24,659 nt of DNA, taken from Clostridiales bacterium (GTDB lineage Bacteria > Bacillota > Clostridia > Peptostreptococcales > Anaerovoracaceae). Where the stretch lies: NCBI GenBank assembly GCA_009778415.1, contig WRJV01000339.1:1-24659 (forward strand), read 5' to 3'. Positions 24,065 to 24,659 of the stretch are shown here, in pieces. Made by a program: the position numbers and the translations under genes. The notes under the pieces are model-generated. The model saw only the letters and a program-made list of their open reading frames with translations. It made no database searches and was not told the origin of the DNA. Position 1 is the stretch's first letter; each line of letters begins with the position of its first letter.

Positions 24065-24659
24065 TTTTGAGCGGTTTTGTGAAGTCCAAAGCGTAGTCCT
24101 TGAAGACGTAGTGGGACTGCTCGCCGTCTTTGTTCGTTCCCTTGACCATGCGGTTCGCCGCGTCGTAGGCGTACTCCTGCGTGACGTAGCTTTGATTTTT
24201 GTTTTTTTCGAAAACGGTCCTGACCAGGTTGCCGAGGCTGTCGTAGGAGAACTCTTGTTTCTTCACTTTCTGAGCTTCATGCCCGGTTGTCTTCACAAGC
24301 CTGTCCAGCCCGTCGTACGCAAACGACGTAACGTTGCCTGCGTGGTCGGTTGCCTTGGTGATTTGCCCCAGCTTGTCCAGGGTGAACTCCGTAGTGCCGT
24401 TCCAGTCAACCATCTCAGCCAGCTCGCCGGCCTTGTTGTACGCGAACCTTGCCTCCTTGCCGTCAATGTGTGCGGTCCTGCAGAAACGCAATTGAAAAGC
24501 CCTCCCTCGACCAACCTTACTGGCAATAAACTCGACTTTCGACCGCCTAAACTGTCGGGAATCTGTTTTCCAAATGCTCCACCATTCCACCCCAAAATGG
24601 TTTGGAACCTGCGCCTGAACAACCCTGGATAACTGCAAATCCTGCTTTGCCCATAGTGA
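23970..24659 (-). pseudogene. Rhs (YD-repeat) protein fragment, internally deleted and frameshifted
   Basis: The frame is open from the right edge to a stop at 23970. Rhs/YD repeats are clear: VTSFAYDGLDRLVKTTG, FSYDSLGNLVRTV and YAYDAANRMVKGTNKDG, followed by YALDFTKPLKNVIMETES. Related clostridial Rhs proteins then have a stretch of roughly 130 residues before the GTVADPQTM segment. Here that stretch is missing and the two parts join near 24036-24048 in different frames, so this frame runs on as a meaningless tail. The 24490-24659 segment is open but does not look like Rhs. Rhs proteins form large hollow shells that carry a toxin tip; this copy cannot make one. Confidence 0.78.

Overview
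The window looks like a chromosomal segment from an anaerobic, low-to-mid GC Bacillota bacterium of the class Clostridia. The evidence is SigA-type promoters, AGGAGG-type ribosome sites, lipobox lipoproteins, a GerMN-domain protein, the cdaA-cdaR-glmM operon, a long-form HPF preceded by a structured RNA, and a secreted protein ending in a cohesin-like plus dockerin-like module. No tRNA, rRNA, CRISPR array or intact insertion sequence was seen. Species was not determined.

Left part (1-7516). A glutamine-dependent NAD synthetase gene, cut by the left edge, runs leftward and is divergent from a small lipoprotein gene. A strong promoter at 1664-1693 starts a compact operon: a YhaM-type 3'-5' exoribonuclease, a tRNA nucleotidyltransferase-like protein lacking its catalytic head, the RecD2 helicase and ComF. 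The 3' end of comF runs into a roughly 170-nt structured RNA closed by an 18-bp helix, lying directly upstream of hpf (raiA). This is most likely the raiA-motif RNA. hpf has its own promoter downstream of that RNA, and a terminator follows.

Middle (7628-15278). cdaA, cdaR and glmM (c-di-AMP synthesis, its regulator, and entry into peptidoglycan precursor synthesis) are followed with almost no gaps by a GerMN lipoprotein, a short-type S-adenosylhomocysteinase and a class II aldolase. They look like one transcription unit. A convergent gene of unknown function ends 4 bp inside the aldolase gene. A divergent promoter region then leads to the branched-chain aminotransferase gene ilvE and a strong terminator that resembles a dispersed repeat.

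Right part (15300-24659). A 15-codon leader ORF precedes a 1396-residue secreted M14-like metallocarboxypeptidase. Beyond it lies an accessory region entirely on the minus strand: an exported protein, a short orphan coding remnant, a membrane-anchored ankyrin-repeat protein, another exported protein, and a broken Rhs (YD-repeat) gene with an AT-rich C-terminal tip. Base composition changes sharply at the Rhs core/tip boundary, as in polymorphic-toxin loci, so the genes after the tip are candidate immunity or accessory genes.

The most notable points are: a NadE glutaminase domain with its catalytic Cys replaced by Ser; the headless CCA-enzyme paralogue kept in a DNA/RNA-processing operon; the comF/raiA-RNA overlap; and the degraded Rhs tip locus with an ankyrin protein of possible immunity function.
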